The position numbers were made by a program, and so were the translations under genes. Of a stretch of DNA of 64,000 nt, positions 54,040 to 64,000 are shown in pieces. Every line of letters starts with the position of its first letter. The stretch's first letter is position 1. The notes beneath the pieces were generated by a model. It had not been told where the DNA came from, did not search any database, and saw nothing but the letters and a program-made list of their open reading frames with translations. The DNA comes from Symbiodinium natans. Lineage: Eukaryota > Sar > Dinophyceae > Suessiales > Symbiodiniaceae. Location of the stretch: NCBI GenBank assembly GCA_905221605.1, contig CAJNDS010000935.1, forward strand, positions 618,368 through 682,367. Direction: 5' to 3'.

Positions 54040-54261
54040 TTTTTTTTCGTGTAGGGCTGAGGGTTTACGGAGTAGAGTAGTCTGCTTGCATCAGTTCTCC
54101 TTCCATGACACATCAACCTTAATTCCTTGTTGAGTTTGAGCAACCTTAAAACGCTACCCCTAAACTCGAAACCCTAGACCATAAACCCTAAACCCTAAAC
54201 CCTAAACCACGGGCGCCTCCGGCCATGATGGGGGACTTCCGAATTTCGCTGCCGTCGCTGG
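51019..54261 (-). CDS. polypeptide GalNAc-transferase-like gene, four exons joined (partial)
   Basis: Such enzymes (GT27) add GalNAc to Ser/Thr of secretory proteins in the Golgi. Exons: about 54261-54217, 53781-53740, 52728-52687 and about 51050-51019. They join in frame as EIRKSPIMAGG, LFAADKAFFMKLGG, YDPEMKFYGGEDW and EMEIGFRTWQW, the order of the conserved PIxTPxMAGGLFAI..., YDxxMxxWGGEN and xEISFRxWQCGG series of the family. Intron starts are GC (54,216), GT (53,739), GT (52,686) and GT (51,018). Exons for the Asp-x-His metal site and for the lectin tail were not found, so the gene is incomplete in my reading or decayed. Intron islands such as 52,955-53,050 also look coding but break the protein if included. 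Confidence 0.62.
51620..51749. mobile_element. MITE-like inverted repeat, 40-bp arms
   Basis: The left arm 51,620-51,659 starts GGTTCATGGTACTTCTTAAC and ends CTGTACTTACA. The right arm 51,710-51,749 is its reverse complement with three mismatches in 40. About 50 bases lie between them. This could be a small non-autonomous transposon or a stable hairpin. No clear target-site duplication is seen. Confidence 0.75.
53811..53918 (-). repeat. reverse-strand copy of the 3.6-4.7 kb repeat unit
   Basis: On the minus strand it reads GGCTTTCTTCTGGCTGGCTCTTG, AATAAGGAAACC, AAGTTAAACTTTTAGGAGGGGTTCAGAAGTCAGCCAAG, the same order as in the array near the left end. It lies in an intron of the GalNAc-transferase-like gene. 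Confidence 0.75.
54001..54048. repeat. (AT)n microsatellite with T run
   Basis: ATATAT from 54,007 to about 54,040, interrupted by ACAT, then nine T. Confidence 0.9.
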
Positions 54262-54782
54262 CTGTTGGGAGCGGCCGCTGCCTTTGTCAAGACTCGGCTT
54301 TCTGTGGGTCTGATGAGAGCTTAGGGGTTTGTAGGGTTTTGGGTTTAGGGCTTAGGGCTTAGGGCGTAGGGCTTAGGGCTTAGGGCTTCGGGCTTAGGGC
54401 TCAGGGTTTAGGGTTTAAGGTTTCGGGTTTAGGGTTTAGGGTTTCGGGAATTAGGGTTTAGGGTTTGTAGGGTTTAGGGCTTGGGGTACATAGACCTCCA
54501 GCAGAAGCAGAATCGGCCGTCAACGAAGAGGTGGCGGCACTCTCCACAAACCGACAGCCCCTGCCAACTTTCTTAGGGGAGTGACATGGTGCCTTAGCAT
54601 AAACCCTAAACCCTAAACCCTAAACCCTAAACCCTAAACCCTAAACCCTAAACCCTAAACCCTGTCTGCAAGGCTGTACTTGAAAAGTCTATACTTGAAT
54701 CAGTGATGCCTTGGCCAGATGGCTAGCAAGGGGAAGCAGCAAGCAGAGCCTGCAATAAAGACGTGAGTCTAAACCCTAAACA

Positions 54783-55067
54783 CCCCCCAAACCCTGACCC
54801 TAAACCCTAAACCCTAAACCCTAAACCCTAAACCCTAAACCCTAAACCCTAAACCCTAAACCCTAAACCCTAAACCCTAAACCCTACCCTAACCCCTAAA
54901 CCCTAAACCCTAAACCCTAAACCCTAAACCCTAAACCCTAAACCCTAAACCCTAAACCCCTAAACCTAAACCCTAAACCCTAAACCCTAAACCCTAAACC
55001 CTAAACCCTAAACCCTAAACCCTAAACCCTAAACCCTAAACCCTAAACCCTAAACCCTAACTAAACT
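54783..55067. repeat. largest CCCTAAA array of the window
   Basis: About 285 bases of almost uninterrupted CCCTAAA, with three or four irregular units (CCCTACCCTAACCCCTAAA and CCCCTAAACCTAAA). The flanks are not telomeric: single-copy-looking sequence continues on both sides, so it is interstitial. Confidence 0.97.
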
Positions 55068-56860
55068 CAGGGCCTAGGCCGCCCCCCTACGTTGGGGGCG
55101 GCGCTTAAGCCCTTTGACCTCGATGGCACAAGCCGACGCAGGTCGCTCGCCCGCCTCCCACAGCATGGGGGTCGGTAGCGCCCACGATGGGCCCGGTACC
55201 GGAACACGTTCTCCTCGGGACCAGTACTGGTCCCTTACAAAAAAGTAAGCAGTTTTCTTCCCTGCCCACTCGCCTGGCGGCCCCTTGGCCCCCCTAACTG
55301 TGTCCGCTCCCCACTAGCCTTTTGGGGCGCTTGGCCCCCCTGGCCTACTGGGATTTGTGGCCCCACTGGTGACCCCCTCCTGGCCTGCCTGGCCCTGCCG
55401 CCCTGGGCTGGCAGCCTGTCCTCTTTACCCGCCACGCCGGCTTCGGGGCCCCTTGACTCTCGGATTCAACCAACATCAAAGTTTTGAAAAGTGGACTGTT
55501 GTCTGAGTTCAGGCCTAAACCCTAAAAGGAATAGGTTTGGGTGGCTTTGCCGCCTTGGACGGCGTGGGGGGAGAAAAGTGTTAGATGGCCCTCCACAATC
55601 GGGCCAAAGCTGCTCTTCAGCACCTCACGAAGCTTTCGAGCTTGTTCCGAAACCTAACCTTCACAGCATCTACGCCCTATCACAGCAAACCCTAAACCCT
55701 AAACCCTAAATCCTGGCCATCGGAAACTGAAACCTTGGTTTCCGGGATCCGCACACAAGCTTCTTTGAGCTTGGAAGATCTGAGTCCAGGAATGCTCGGT
55801 AAGAACCAGCGGCGCATATTTCCATCCGCAGTCATACAGCCCCGCTTGAAATCCCAGGCCAGGTGAAGCACCGAAATCCAAGGCTTCTTGGACACTGGTG
55901 ATCACTGGTGGCCTTGCAATGCGCGTACTTGCGAAGGCTCTGCTCTTTGGTGTCTGAGTCATCTTTGCAAATCGCCTCTGCCCAATACAACCAAACAATC
56001 ATCCAAGGCGACAGCACTTCTGTGAATTTGCCCGCCCCCTGAGCTTGTCGTCAACCAAGCAAACGTAAACCTGTTACTTTATCAATTTCTCCCCCCGCCC
56101 TCCAAAACACCCATGTAGCCCTGAACCCTAAACCCAAATTCAAAGGAAAGTAAACCCACGCTCCCCTGGTTTTCTCCCCTCACTCTCTTCCAAAGCAAGA
56201 CTTAGTATCTGCAAGATATACAAAGACTGCTTGACTCAACAGGCCCTTTATAGCTTGTGCTGTATGACGCCCTAAGCACCCCTGAACACCCCTAAACCCC
56301 CCCAATACCCAACATACCCTAAATGCCCTAAATGATCTAAACCCTGAACCCTAACGCCCAGAGCTCTAAACCCTAAACCCTAAAGCCTAAACCCCAAACC
56401 CAACTCCTGAACTCGACCTTTTAGCCCTAAACCCTAAACCCTAAACCCTAAACCCTAAACCCTAAACCCTAAACCCTAAACCCTAAACCCTAAACCCTAA
56501 ACCCTAAACCCTACACCCCCATCATACGCGGCCCCAGATGCCCCAACGTCCAGGTGAAGCTCAGCCTTGGACCGGGTCATGGGAGGGGAAGGGGGAAAGG
56601 GGGGGGGAGGGGTTTAGGGTTTAGGGTTTAGGGTTTAGGGTTTAGGGTTTAAGGTTTAGGGTTTAGGGTTTAAGGTTTAGGGTATAGGCATAGAACCGCC
56701 TTTTCCACCAACATTTCCCGGCAAAAAGCAGCTTCTCTGTGTGTCGGCACATGCCAGGTCCCAGGCGCGCGTTTGCACATATTTGTTAGTACGCCTGCGT
56801 AAATGGGTCTCTGCATCTGTGTGACTGTGTGACTGTGTGCTTGTGTGTGTTCTAACATTC
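55068..56860. other. mixed islands, no assembled gene
   Basis: 55,235-55,440 has GGCC(C/G)CC-rich sequence with open frames that look compositional. A 99-codon minus-strand frame (55,998-55,699, with VQEALDFGASPGLGFQAGLY and KYAPLVLTEHSWTQIF) may be a real fragment, but no family is seen. Another telomere-type array is at 56,430-56,513. Near 56,520-56,580 the minus strand reads MTRSKAELHLDVGASGAAYD. Confidence 0.35.
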
Positions 56861-56869
56861 GCCAAATAA

Positions 56870-57117
56870 ATTGAACTTTGCAGCTGACAGGCCTTCTTGG
56901 CAGAGACCCGGGCGTCGAACTCCGACCGGAGGGCATTCAGCTTCTCCCCCGCTCCGGGTCTGTTCTTGCTGCCGGCGGGGTTCCAGCACGACCCCTTGTT
57001 TTCGATGGCCCAGGCAGCTCAACGCCTTCGCCCTTCTCCTCGGGCTCGTCGTCATTGTTCCAAGTGGCCCACCAAGTGCTACCGTCGCCCTTGCCTTGCC
57101 ACCTGTACATTCTAGGG
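56870..57117 (-). CDS. exon-like fragment, charged helix, unknown gene
   Basis: The minus strand reads RWQGKGDGSTWWATWNNDDE, a Glu/Gly-rich bridge, then in a neighbouring frame AIENKGSCWNPAGSKNRPG and EKLNALRSEFDARVSAKKAC. The last part is a clear amphipathic helix. A frame change between the halves (near 57,010-57,025) means an intron or a small indel. No family is recognised. Confidence 0.4.
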
Positions 57118-58130
57118 TTGAGGGTTAGGGGTTAGGGCTTGGGGTTTAGGGTTTGGAGTTTAGGGTTTAGGTTTTACGGATTAGGTTTTAGCGTTTGGGG
57201 TTGTGGGGAGCTTCCAGCTCCCGGCAGCCCCTCAAGGATTCAGGGCTTGTAGCTCACCATACCCCCCTAGGCTAAGGGCTTCTTACCCATCCTGCGACTA
57301 CAGGCTTCCAACCCCACGCGCAACGTATCTCGGATGTCACAAGAGGTACGTATTTCTGTTCTACCTTCCGAAGGAATGAAAGCATGTCCTCCACCAAAAA
57401 TTTGGAGGAACGCCTGCTTTAGAGTTGAGGCAAGAGGTTTTCGTGAGGGGTTATCAGGGTTTGTCAGGGTTGAGAAGAGAAGAGCGTGTGCGGCTTAGGC
57501 CTTGGGGCTGTGAGGTGGGGATTCAGGCTTCTAGGGATTTTAGATCCTTCCCTCTAGGGAAGTCCCTAAACCCTAAACCCTAAACCCTAAACCCTAAACC
57601 CTAAACCCTAAAGTGTCTATCTAAGGCCACAGGGCTGCTCGCAGTTTGTGTATGGTTCGGGGTTTTTGCTTTTTCACCGTAAACCCCAAACCCTAAACCC
57701 TCAAGCCCCTATAGTGCTTGAAATTATTAAGAGGAATCCCAAAAAAAAGAAAACCCTTGAAACTCCTCGAAACTTTCCTCGAAACTTCCCTGGACCTGAA
57801 CCCTAGATAAGTTCAATTAACCCTGGGCATTTGTGCGGTTCAGGGAAAGGTGTTCTTGAGTAGTTTGGGGTCGTCTTGGGTTTGCTGAGTGCACCGCACA
57901 CCTTTGCAAACCCCCCTCGGTGGTGTCTGTCATACCAGGATGGGCTGTTAAAAATTGGGGACACAACCCTGAGCCTTAAACCCTCAACCCTAACCCCAGC
58001 CCGAATATTCAACCTCTCCACGGGCTTCTCCTTGGATTTGAGGGGCTGTGGAACCCTAAAGCTCCCAAAGTTCAAAAATCCGTGTACCCTCTCAACCACT
58101 CAAAACACAAAGCCCAAACCCTAGACCCTA

Positions 58131-58795
58131 AACCCCTAAACCCTAACCCCCTAAAGCCCCAAGCCATAAACCCTAGAGCCCTACACTCCTAAAGCCCTAT
58201 AAGCCCTAAACCCCGAAAGCCCTAAACTCAAACTAAAAGCCCTAAAGCCCTAAGCCCTAAGCCCTACACCCCTAAAGCCCTAAGCCCATAAAGCCCTAGA
58301 CCCTTACACCCTAAACCCTAAACCTAATTCCTAAACGGCGAACCCTCAACCCCAAACAAACCCTAAACCCTAAACCCTAAACCCAAAACCCCAAACCCTG
58401 CACCCTAAACCCTGTATCATATACCCTACACCCTAAACCGTACACCCTAAGCCCTAAACCCCCAAACCTGAAACCCCTACACCCTAAACCCAAAATTCCT
58501 AACCGCAGACTCTAAACCTCAAATAGACCCTAAACCCCAAACCCAAATCCCTAAACCCTAAACCCCTAAAGCCCTAAACCCTGAACCCCAACACCCTGAA
58601 ACCCTAAACCCTTACTAAACCCCTAAACCCCTAAACCCCTAAAGGCCTAAAGGCAAAACCCTAAACCCCTAAACCCTAAACCCTAAACCCCTAAACCCCT
58701 AAACCCCTAAACCCCTAAACCCCTAAACCCCTAAACCCCTAAACCCCTAAACCCTAAACCCTAAACCCTAAACCCTAAACCCTAAACCCTAAACC
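58131..58795. repeat. degenerate to perfect CCCTAAA array
   Basis: Starts with mixed units (CCCTAAAGCCCTAAGCCCTACA), passes through CCCCTAAA eight-base units (58,615-58,755) and ends in perfect seven-base CCCTAAA units (58,750-58,795). The gradual change of unit length is visible. Confidence 0.9.
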
Positions 58796-58813
58796 TCAAG
58801 GTCTCTTGGGCGC

Positions 58814-58867
58814 CTGGCACACCAAGCCCCGAGGTGCCCTGGTAGTTGAAGTTGTCAAAGTGGATGC
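58814..58867 (-). CDS. isolated exon-like island
   Basis: A 54-base open piece between an AAG border at 58,868 and a GC intron start (CCAG|GCGCCC). It encodes IHFDNFNYQGTSGLGVP. It is flanked by telomere-type arrays on both sides like the ARF exons. No family can be assigned; the start I-x-F-x-N-x-x-Y resembles the entry to an ABC ATPase domain only loosely. Confidence 0.4.
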
Positions 58868-59045
58868 CTTGGAGGTAGGGTTTAGGGTTTAGGGTTTAGG
58901 GTTTAGGGTTTAGGGTTTAGGGTTTAGGGTTTAGGGTTGAGGGTTGAGGGTTGAGGGTTTAGGGTTTAAGGTTTGGGGGTCAAGGGCTTTCGGAGTTTCG
59001 GGCTTTGGGGTTTAGGGCGTTAGGGCGCTAAGGGTGTGGGCGCAG

Positions 59046-59102
59046 GAGGCGTCGGCCATCTTCCAGCTGCTGGACACGAGGCGCCCGGAGTTTGTGCCTT
59101 CG
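59046..59102 (+). CDS. isolated exon-like island, perhaps ABC-exporter-like
   Basis: A 19-codon piece after GGGCGCAG and before GTAAAC, encoding EASAIFQLLDTRRPEFVPS. The A-x-x-IF-x-LLD-x-x-PE pattern is typical of the linker before the ATPase domain of half-size ABC exporters. The rest of the gene is not seen. The neighbour island at 58.8 kb is on the other strand. Confidence 0.35.
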
Positions 59103-60980
59103 GTAAACCTAAAGGATCCTAGGGTTTAGGGTTTAGGGTTTTGGGTTTAGGGTTAGGGTTTAGGGATAAGGGTTTAGGGCTTAGGGCTTAGGGTTTAGGA
59201 GGTGGGAAGCTTTAAGCTGCTTCCTTCCTAAAGTGCGGCTGCAGTCTCAGCAGCCCGCATTTTCGCATCCTTGTTGTGTCGGGTGGGTCTGACAGTGGCA
59301 GGATCGCGCATGCCGGGGTCGTGATACTCTCGTCGATTTCGTCCGCGCATCTCGAAAGTGATCACAGTCGCAGGGAACATGCATAGCGGGGGCCCTGGAA
59401 CAACCCAAAAAGCCCAATACCCCTTAATTCAGGAAGATTCCTTAAATCATAATCAGGATCCCCATATAAACTAAGGTATATTCCTTGACTAAGGGGCATT
59501 GGGCTCTTTGGGAATTATCCTGGCTTTGCATGCCAACCCTCTCTCACTCCACTCGGGCTTGGGGAGTTCTGCGGTGACTAGACAGAGGTTGTTTATTTGT
59601 AGAGCTATAGGGTTTAGGGTTTTGGGTGAAGAAGCTCTTGTCAGAATCCGTTGTGGTGTAGGCGTTGGGCGAAATCTGGGGCAGATGGGTTTAGGGTTTA
59701 GGGTATAGGGTTTGGGGTTTACAGTTTAGGGATTAGGGTTTAGGGGTATAGGGGGTAGGATTTTCATCTCTCATATACGTTCCACTGAACCTTCTATTCC
59801 GCTGAAGCCTTCTGGGATTTGGGTGGAAGGGGGGGGGGAGGGGAATGTTGCGAATTGTAGTTCCTTTGCAGAGGCCTCTTTCGATCGTCGAACTTTGGCC
59901 CTCTTGCGCACGGTGAGACATGCTAGTCCTGTGGGAGACAAGTGAACCCTCAAGGGTTCCTGGTCCATATACCAGAATACTGGTGCCCCTTAAAAGCGGA
60001 GAAAAAAACCTTGAATCATGTTCAGGACCCCTTGTAATTTATGGCATATTCCTTATCGGGCTCTCTGGGTACCCGAATATGGCTTAGGGGTTTGGGTTTA
60101 GGGTTCAGGAATTAGGGCCAGGCAAGGACGATTGAGATGCCGAGCCGCCCAAGATGTTGGGCACCACCACATGCCTCCCATGGCTTGCAGTTGCGGGCTT
60201 GGGGTTTAGGGTGTAGGGTTTAGGAGCTAGGGTTTAGGGCTAGGGTTTAGGGCTCAAGGGCTGTTTGTCAAGGAACGGATCCATAGGAGAGCCCGGCAAA
60301 GTTGGGGCAACAACATCTACTGTACAGAAAGCCCTGCAATATGACAGCACACGCGGCCCCAAACCCTAAACCCCAAACCCTAAAACCCGAACCCCGAACC
60401 CCGAGCCTCAAACCCTAAAACCTCAACCCAGTCGGGTCAAGGGTTCATGGCGCCGTTTTGGGGGGTTTGGGGGTTCACTTGGCAGGCGCCCTGGACGCCG
60501 CCGCGAGTGTGGGCTTAATCTTGCCCCTGTTCTGCGCCAGCCCCTTGGGCAACTACGCCCTACCCCAAACCTTAAACCCTAAACCCTTAAACCCCGAACC
60601 CTGAACCCTAATCGACCTCACGTCTAGCTAAGACCCAATCTCTGAAACCGTGGACTTGGTTGGGTTTGGGGTCTAGGGCTTGGGGGTTAGGGTGAAGCTC
60701 ATGATTTAGGGCTTGTACAGTAGGGCTTGAAAACGGCGCTCCCTCACTACGCTGGTAGGATGCTTGCTTGTGAAGAGAATGGAAGTCTGATCACAAGCCC
60801 CCGGTACTTCCGGGGGCCCTTCATTCGCGTACCAGACCTCTTAAGGGCACCATAGCCAGTTCCTTACATCTCCATTTCCTGGCGGCATCGAGCAACATCG
60901 TAAGTGGGAGTAATGACATGCTTCTCTTTCTAGCTTAGCAACGTGTGGATTGTGAATACGATGGGCCGATGAACCGTGCA
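59103..60980. other. islands between repeats, no assembled gene
   Basis: Possible fragments: 59,225-59,350 minus (GRNRREYHDPGMRDPATVRP) and 60,478-60,570 plus (LDAAASVGLILPLFCASPLG, hydrophobic). Neither has matching neighbours. Short TTTAGGG and CCCTAAA runs continue to about 60,750. Confidence 0.35.
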
Positions 60981-61282
60981 GCGATCACCACTCGTCTGAA
61001 AAACAGTCCCGTTTTACTTGGGGGTAGCTGATCTCCCATGACTTATCCAAAAACTCCCGTGAACGGTGAATCTTCTTCGACTGCATTGCTAGATGGGAGG
61101 GACCTTTGGGAGCAGTGCAGGGGTGGGGGGGGGGGGGTGGGGGATCAAAACATTCGGTCATAGAACCCAGGTGTAAATAGAGGGGGGGGGGAGGGGGGAG
61201 GGGCGCGGCCAGAGGACAACGTTTTGTGTCGACGCCAGCTTGCCGCGGAAAAATATCTGGAGGGGCCCCTGGGATCTTGAGC

Positions 61283-62838
61283 TGATATTGCACATCACCG
61301 CTGTCGCCGCCATTGCGGGCATCGCCCCAGGTCACAACCCATCCATCGCTTCGAACGGCAGCAAAAGCGTTGCCAGTTGCTTGGATCTGCTGCACCCCCT
61401 GCAAGTGCTCTTGCACATCACCTTGGGGACGAGATGAAGCCTAAAAGGGTTTATGGCTCATGTACCTCAATAGGAATCATAGTTCTATGATAGGGTATAT
61501 GACCCCAATTTTAGGGTTCATTTGGTCCCCAAGGCGCTGTCACAAGCGGTGCCCTCATGGCCCCAGGTTACGACCGACGTATCGCCCAGAATGGCAGCAA
61601 AAGAGCCCCGAAAAACGCTGCTAACAGCCTGCATCTCCTGCACGTCTTTCAACAAGTCTTTCACATCACTGCTGTCCCCCCCAAACTCAGCATCGCCCCA
61701 GGTCACGACGGATCCGTTGTCCAGGATGGCAGCAAACGCCCCGCAGTTGGCCTGGATGCGCTGCACTTCCTTCAGCTGACCTTGCACACCACTGCTGTCG
61801 CCGCCTCTCCGAGCATCGCCCCAGGTCACGACAGACCCATCGCCCAGAATGGCAGCAAAAGCAGCTTCAGATGCTTGGATCTCCTTCACATCCTTCAGCC
61901 GATGTTGCACATTGCTGCTGTCGCCACCATGACGAGCATCGCCCCAGGTCACAACAGACCCATCGCCCAGAATGGCGGCAAAAGCGTCAGAACTCGATTG
62001 GATCTGCTGAACTCCCTTCAGCTGCTCTTGCACAGCATTGCTGTCGCCGCCACTGTCCCCACAGCCCCATGTCACAACGGACCCATCGCCCAGAATCGCA
62101 GCAAACGCTTGGTCAGATGCTTGAATCCGCTGCACACCCTTCAGCCGACCTTGCACAGCATCGCTGTCACCACCATCGTCAAGATCGCCCCAGGTTATGA
62201 CAGACCCATCGCCCAGAATGGCGGCAAAAGCAAAATGAGATGCCTGGATCTGACGCACGTCCTGTAGCTGACCTTGCACAGCAGTGCTCTCGCCACCAAA
62301 ATTCGGATCGCCCCAGGTCACAACAGACCCATCCGCCAGAAGGGCTGCAAAAGCTGCACCGTTCGCTTGGCACGTCCCTCAGCTCACTCTGCACGGCGCT
62401 GCTGTCGCCGGCATAGAGCACACTGCCCCAGGTCACAACAGACCCATCGCCCAGTATGGCTGCAAAGGCCTGCTTGGTAGCTTGGATCTGCTGCACGTCC
62501 TTCAGTTGACCTTGCACAGCACGGCTGTCGCCACCACAGGCAGAGTGCCCCCAGGTCACAACAGACCCGTCGCCCAGAATGGCAGCAAAAGCGTAACGGT
62601 TGCCTTGAACCTGGACATTGCTCATCTGCAAGATCAGCACATCGCCGTTCCGCAACCTACATTCCTGAAGCGTGGCTGCCCCGTCCAGAACACATCCGGA
62701 GGAGTCCAAGAGTCTGCCCCAACCGACTGCCAAAGCTGATTGAGCTCTGCTCCTCAACGTTTCTACACACTCATCCAGTCCTGTTTCCAGTAAGACCGAC
62801 CTGCCACTCAGCAGGCTCACTTCTATCGTCAGAGGCAT
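61283..62838 (-). CDS. ubiquitin-like + RCC1-like repeat protein, one frameshift
   Basis: From ATG 62838 the first ~72 residues look ubiquitin-like (SGRSVLLETGLDECVETLRS and LRNGDVLILQ). Nine repeats of about 41 residues follow, each with AFAAILGDGSVVTWGD and GGDS-x-x-VQ-x-x-L, a form of RCC1-type blade. In repeat 3, near 62,370, about eight bases (the CAGCAGAT of neighbouring units) are missing, which shifts the frame; the other repeats continue to 61,518. An intron 61,537-61,422 (GACA|GCGCC to CCCAAG|GTGATG) links in frame to a second exon with a tenth repeat (TGNAFAAVRSDGWVVTWGDA), ending near 61,283. Without the splice the first exon reads to a TGA at 61,518. Such proteins are numerous in dinoflagellates; the role is unknown. 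Confidence 0.72.
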
Positions 62839-62868
62839 TTGGGGCTCGGGGAATTTGACTCCTAGACG

Positions 62869-63006
62869 CTAAGCCCCTCCCCCTAATACTAAACCCCCAC
62901 CCCTACCCCCTAAGATTAAACAGTCCCCATGATAGTTATATTGGGGGTTTTTAATATTAGGGGGGTAGGGGTGTTTAATATTAGGGGGAGGGGATTAGGC
63001 CCCTAA
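62869..63006. repeat. imperfect inverted repeat next to the RCC1-like gene
   Basis: CCCCTCCCCCTAATACTAAAC with CACCCCTACCCCCTAAGATTAAAC (62,874-62,931) is mirrored by TTTTTAATATTAGGGGGGTAGGGGTGTTTAATATTAGGGGGAGGGG (62,948-62,994), with a ~16-base loop. The 5' end of the gene is only about 30 bases away. It could be a MITE or a hairpin. Confidence 0.75.
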
Positions 63007-63540
63007 CAACCCGTGGCATCCTTCTGCCGAACGTCCGAGTTTAGGGGCTGAACGGGGCGAGGCAAGAGAAGGTTTCACAAGCGAACCAAGACCTTCTTAG
63101 AACACTGGTGAAGTAAACCCAAATTATACCTTTAAATTGAAAAGGACAAAGACTAGACCCAAGAGTAGCCTGGGAACAGGAAAGGTGCCCTGTGTGGTTT
63201 AGAGGGGCTTATAAAGGAACCTAAGCCCTCAACAAAAACAACGGGAAGAAGGGCCTATTCTGGGCTCCTAGAAGAACAGTGTGGGTCCTACTATTTTGCG
63301 GCCTGCAAAAACCCCGTTCCTACCGTGGGTGAGGGGTCCTCCAAGGTCCTTGAACCACGTGCGTCCCGCGCTTCTAGGTGTTTTTTGAGAGGTGTAGGGT
63401 TTTGGGGTTTTGGGTTTGGGGTTTAGGGTTTAGGGTCCTAAACCCAGGGGATAGGATTTAGGAGGCTCGGCAGATTTGGAGGTTTGTAGGCTTCAGGAGG
63501 CTTCTTCGGCTTGGAGTTTAGGAGCTCAGGGGGCTAATTT
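63007..63540. other. no gene seen
   Basis: It contains a copy of the AGTAGCCTGGGAA...AAAGGTGCCCT element (about 63,160-63,200) and a TTTGGGGTTTAGGG run at 63,398-63,434. Confidence 0.5.
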
Positions 63541-63548
63541 TCTCAACA

Positions 63549-63862
63549 ACCAAGGGTAAACCCTAAACCCTAAACCCTAAACCCTAAACCCTAAACCCTA
63601 AACCCTAAACCCTAAACCCTAAAAACCTAACCCTAAAACCGAAACCCTAGAATCAACCCTAAGCCCGAACCTAAACCCTAAAACCTGAACCCTATAATAA
63701 ACCCTAAACCCTATAATACACCCTATAATAAACCCTAGAATAAAACCCTATAATCAACCCTATAATAAACCCTATAATCAACCGTATAATAAACCCTATA
63801 ATCAACCCTATCATAAACCCTATAAGAAACCCTATAAGAAACCCTAAACCCTACAAGAAACC
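63549..63862. repeat. CCCTAAA array grading into CCCTATAATAAA variants
   Basis: About ten perfect units (63,549-63,622) pass into twelve-base variants (AACCCTATAATAAACCCTATAATCA) repeated about ten times to 63,862. A C-run of eighteen follows at 63,876. Confidence 0.93.
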
Positions 63863-64000
63863 CGAAACCCGGCAACTCCCCCCCCCCCCCCCCCGAGCGC
63901 CTTCGATCCTCCTGGATGCGCGCCAGGAGGGGCTCTATCCAGCCCGGCGAGGCCTCTCAGCTTTAGGGTTTAGGGTTTAGGGTGGTTGGGTGGTTGTGTG

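Larger units (their letters stand above)
38578..60750. repeat. interstitial telomere-type repeat landscape, both orientations
   Basis: Runs of CCCTAAA and of TTTAGGG alternate, separated by 50-500 base islands. CCCTAAA runs include 39,232-39,262, 40,553-40,625, 45,830-45,890, 48,053-48,108, 48,840-48,902, 52,245-52,312, 54,597-54,664, 56,430-56,513 and 57,564-57,612. TTTAGGG runs include 38,700-38,775, 39,810-40,010 (many TTTGGGG variants), 40,704-40,770, 45,659-45,700, 46,010-46,123, 46,490-46,612, 53,272-53,352, 56,610-56,690 and 58,876-58,945. The frequent strand switches rule out a single true telomere end. Many runs lie in introns of the genes listed separately. Confidence 0.95.

Noticed and set aside
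54783-55067. A true chromosome end at the largest CCCTAAA array.
   Set aside because: Sequence continues on both sides and other arrays nearby point the other way.

Overview
The window looks like nuclear DNA of a dinoflagellate, most likely of the Symbiodiniaceae type; the genus is inference. Three things point there. Spliced genes have many small exons, intron starts are often GC or GA instead of GT, and CCCTAAA/TTTAGGG telomere-type repeats are scattered inside introns and between genes in both orientations. The gene families fit as well: a cytosine-5 DNA methyltransferase, a DUF7869-like protein, a ubiquitin-like plus RCC1-like repeat protein and coiled-coil families. The exon models below come from reading splice borders and protein motifs by eye. 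Layout, left to right. 0-23.6 kb is a mosaic of multi-exon genes and tandem or dispersed repeats: duplicated coiled-coil exons (1.1-3.2 kb), a degenerate ~100-200 bp repeat array (3.5-4.75 kb), an unknown spliced gene crossed by a 100-N assembly gap, a DNA methyltransferase (7.9-10.1 kb), a DUF7869-like gene (11.9-14.2 kb), an ADP-ribosyltransferase-like gene (15.3-16.1 kb, minus) and two paralogous coiled-coil genes on the minus strand (16.4-17.7 and 21.4-22.5 kb). 23.6-38.4 kb is a GC-rich block with essentially no telomere-type repeat. It holds an intact 1,957-codon intronless Helitron-type Rep-helicase protein with an N-terminal OTU-like protease and an ASCH domain, a truncated frameshifted copy of its N-terminal half just upstream, and, converging on it, a disrupted eukaryotic RNA-dependent RNA polymerase (RDR/QDE-1 type). 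Two related GTTGCCCCCGCCAGG minisatellite fields lie on either side of the RDR remnant. 38.4-61 kb at first looks like nothing but interstitial telomere-type repeat, but tiny exons sit inside it. On the minus strand an ARF-family GTPase can be assembled from eleven exons (39,263-47,292; 516 coding bases, 171 codons plus stop). One exon is only 14 bases long, and none of its ten introns starts with GT. Four exons of a polypeptide GalNAc-transferase-like gene (51.0-54.3 kb, minus) join in frame in the same way. 61-62.84 kb carries a ubiquitin-like plus RCC1-like repeat gene on the minus strand, with a small deletion that shifts the frame. The genes do not form one pathway. The notable points are the splicing architecture in the telomere-type repeats, the multidomain Helitron with a neighbouring silencing-type polymerase, and strong local duplication of exons and introns.
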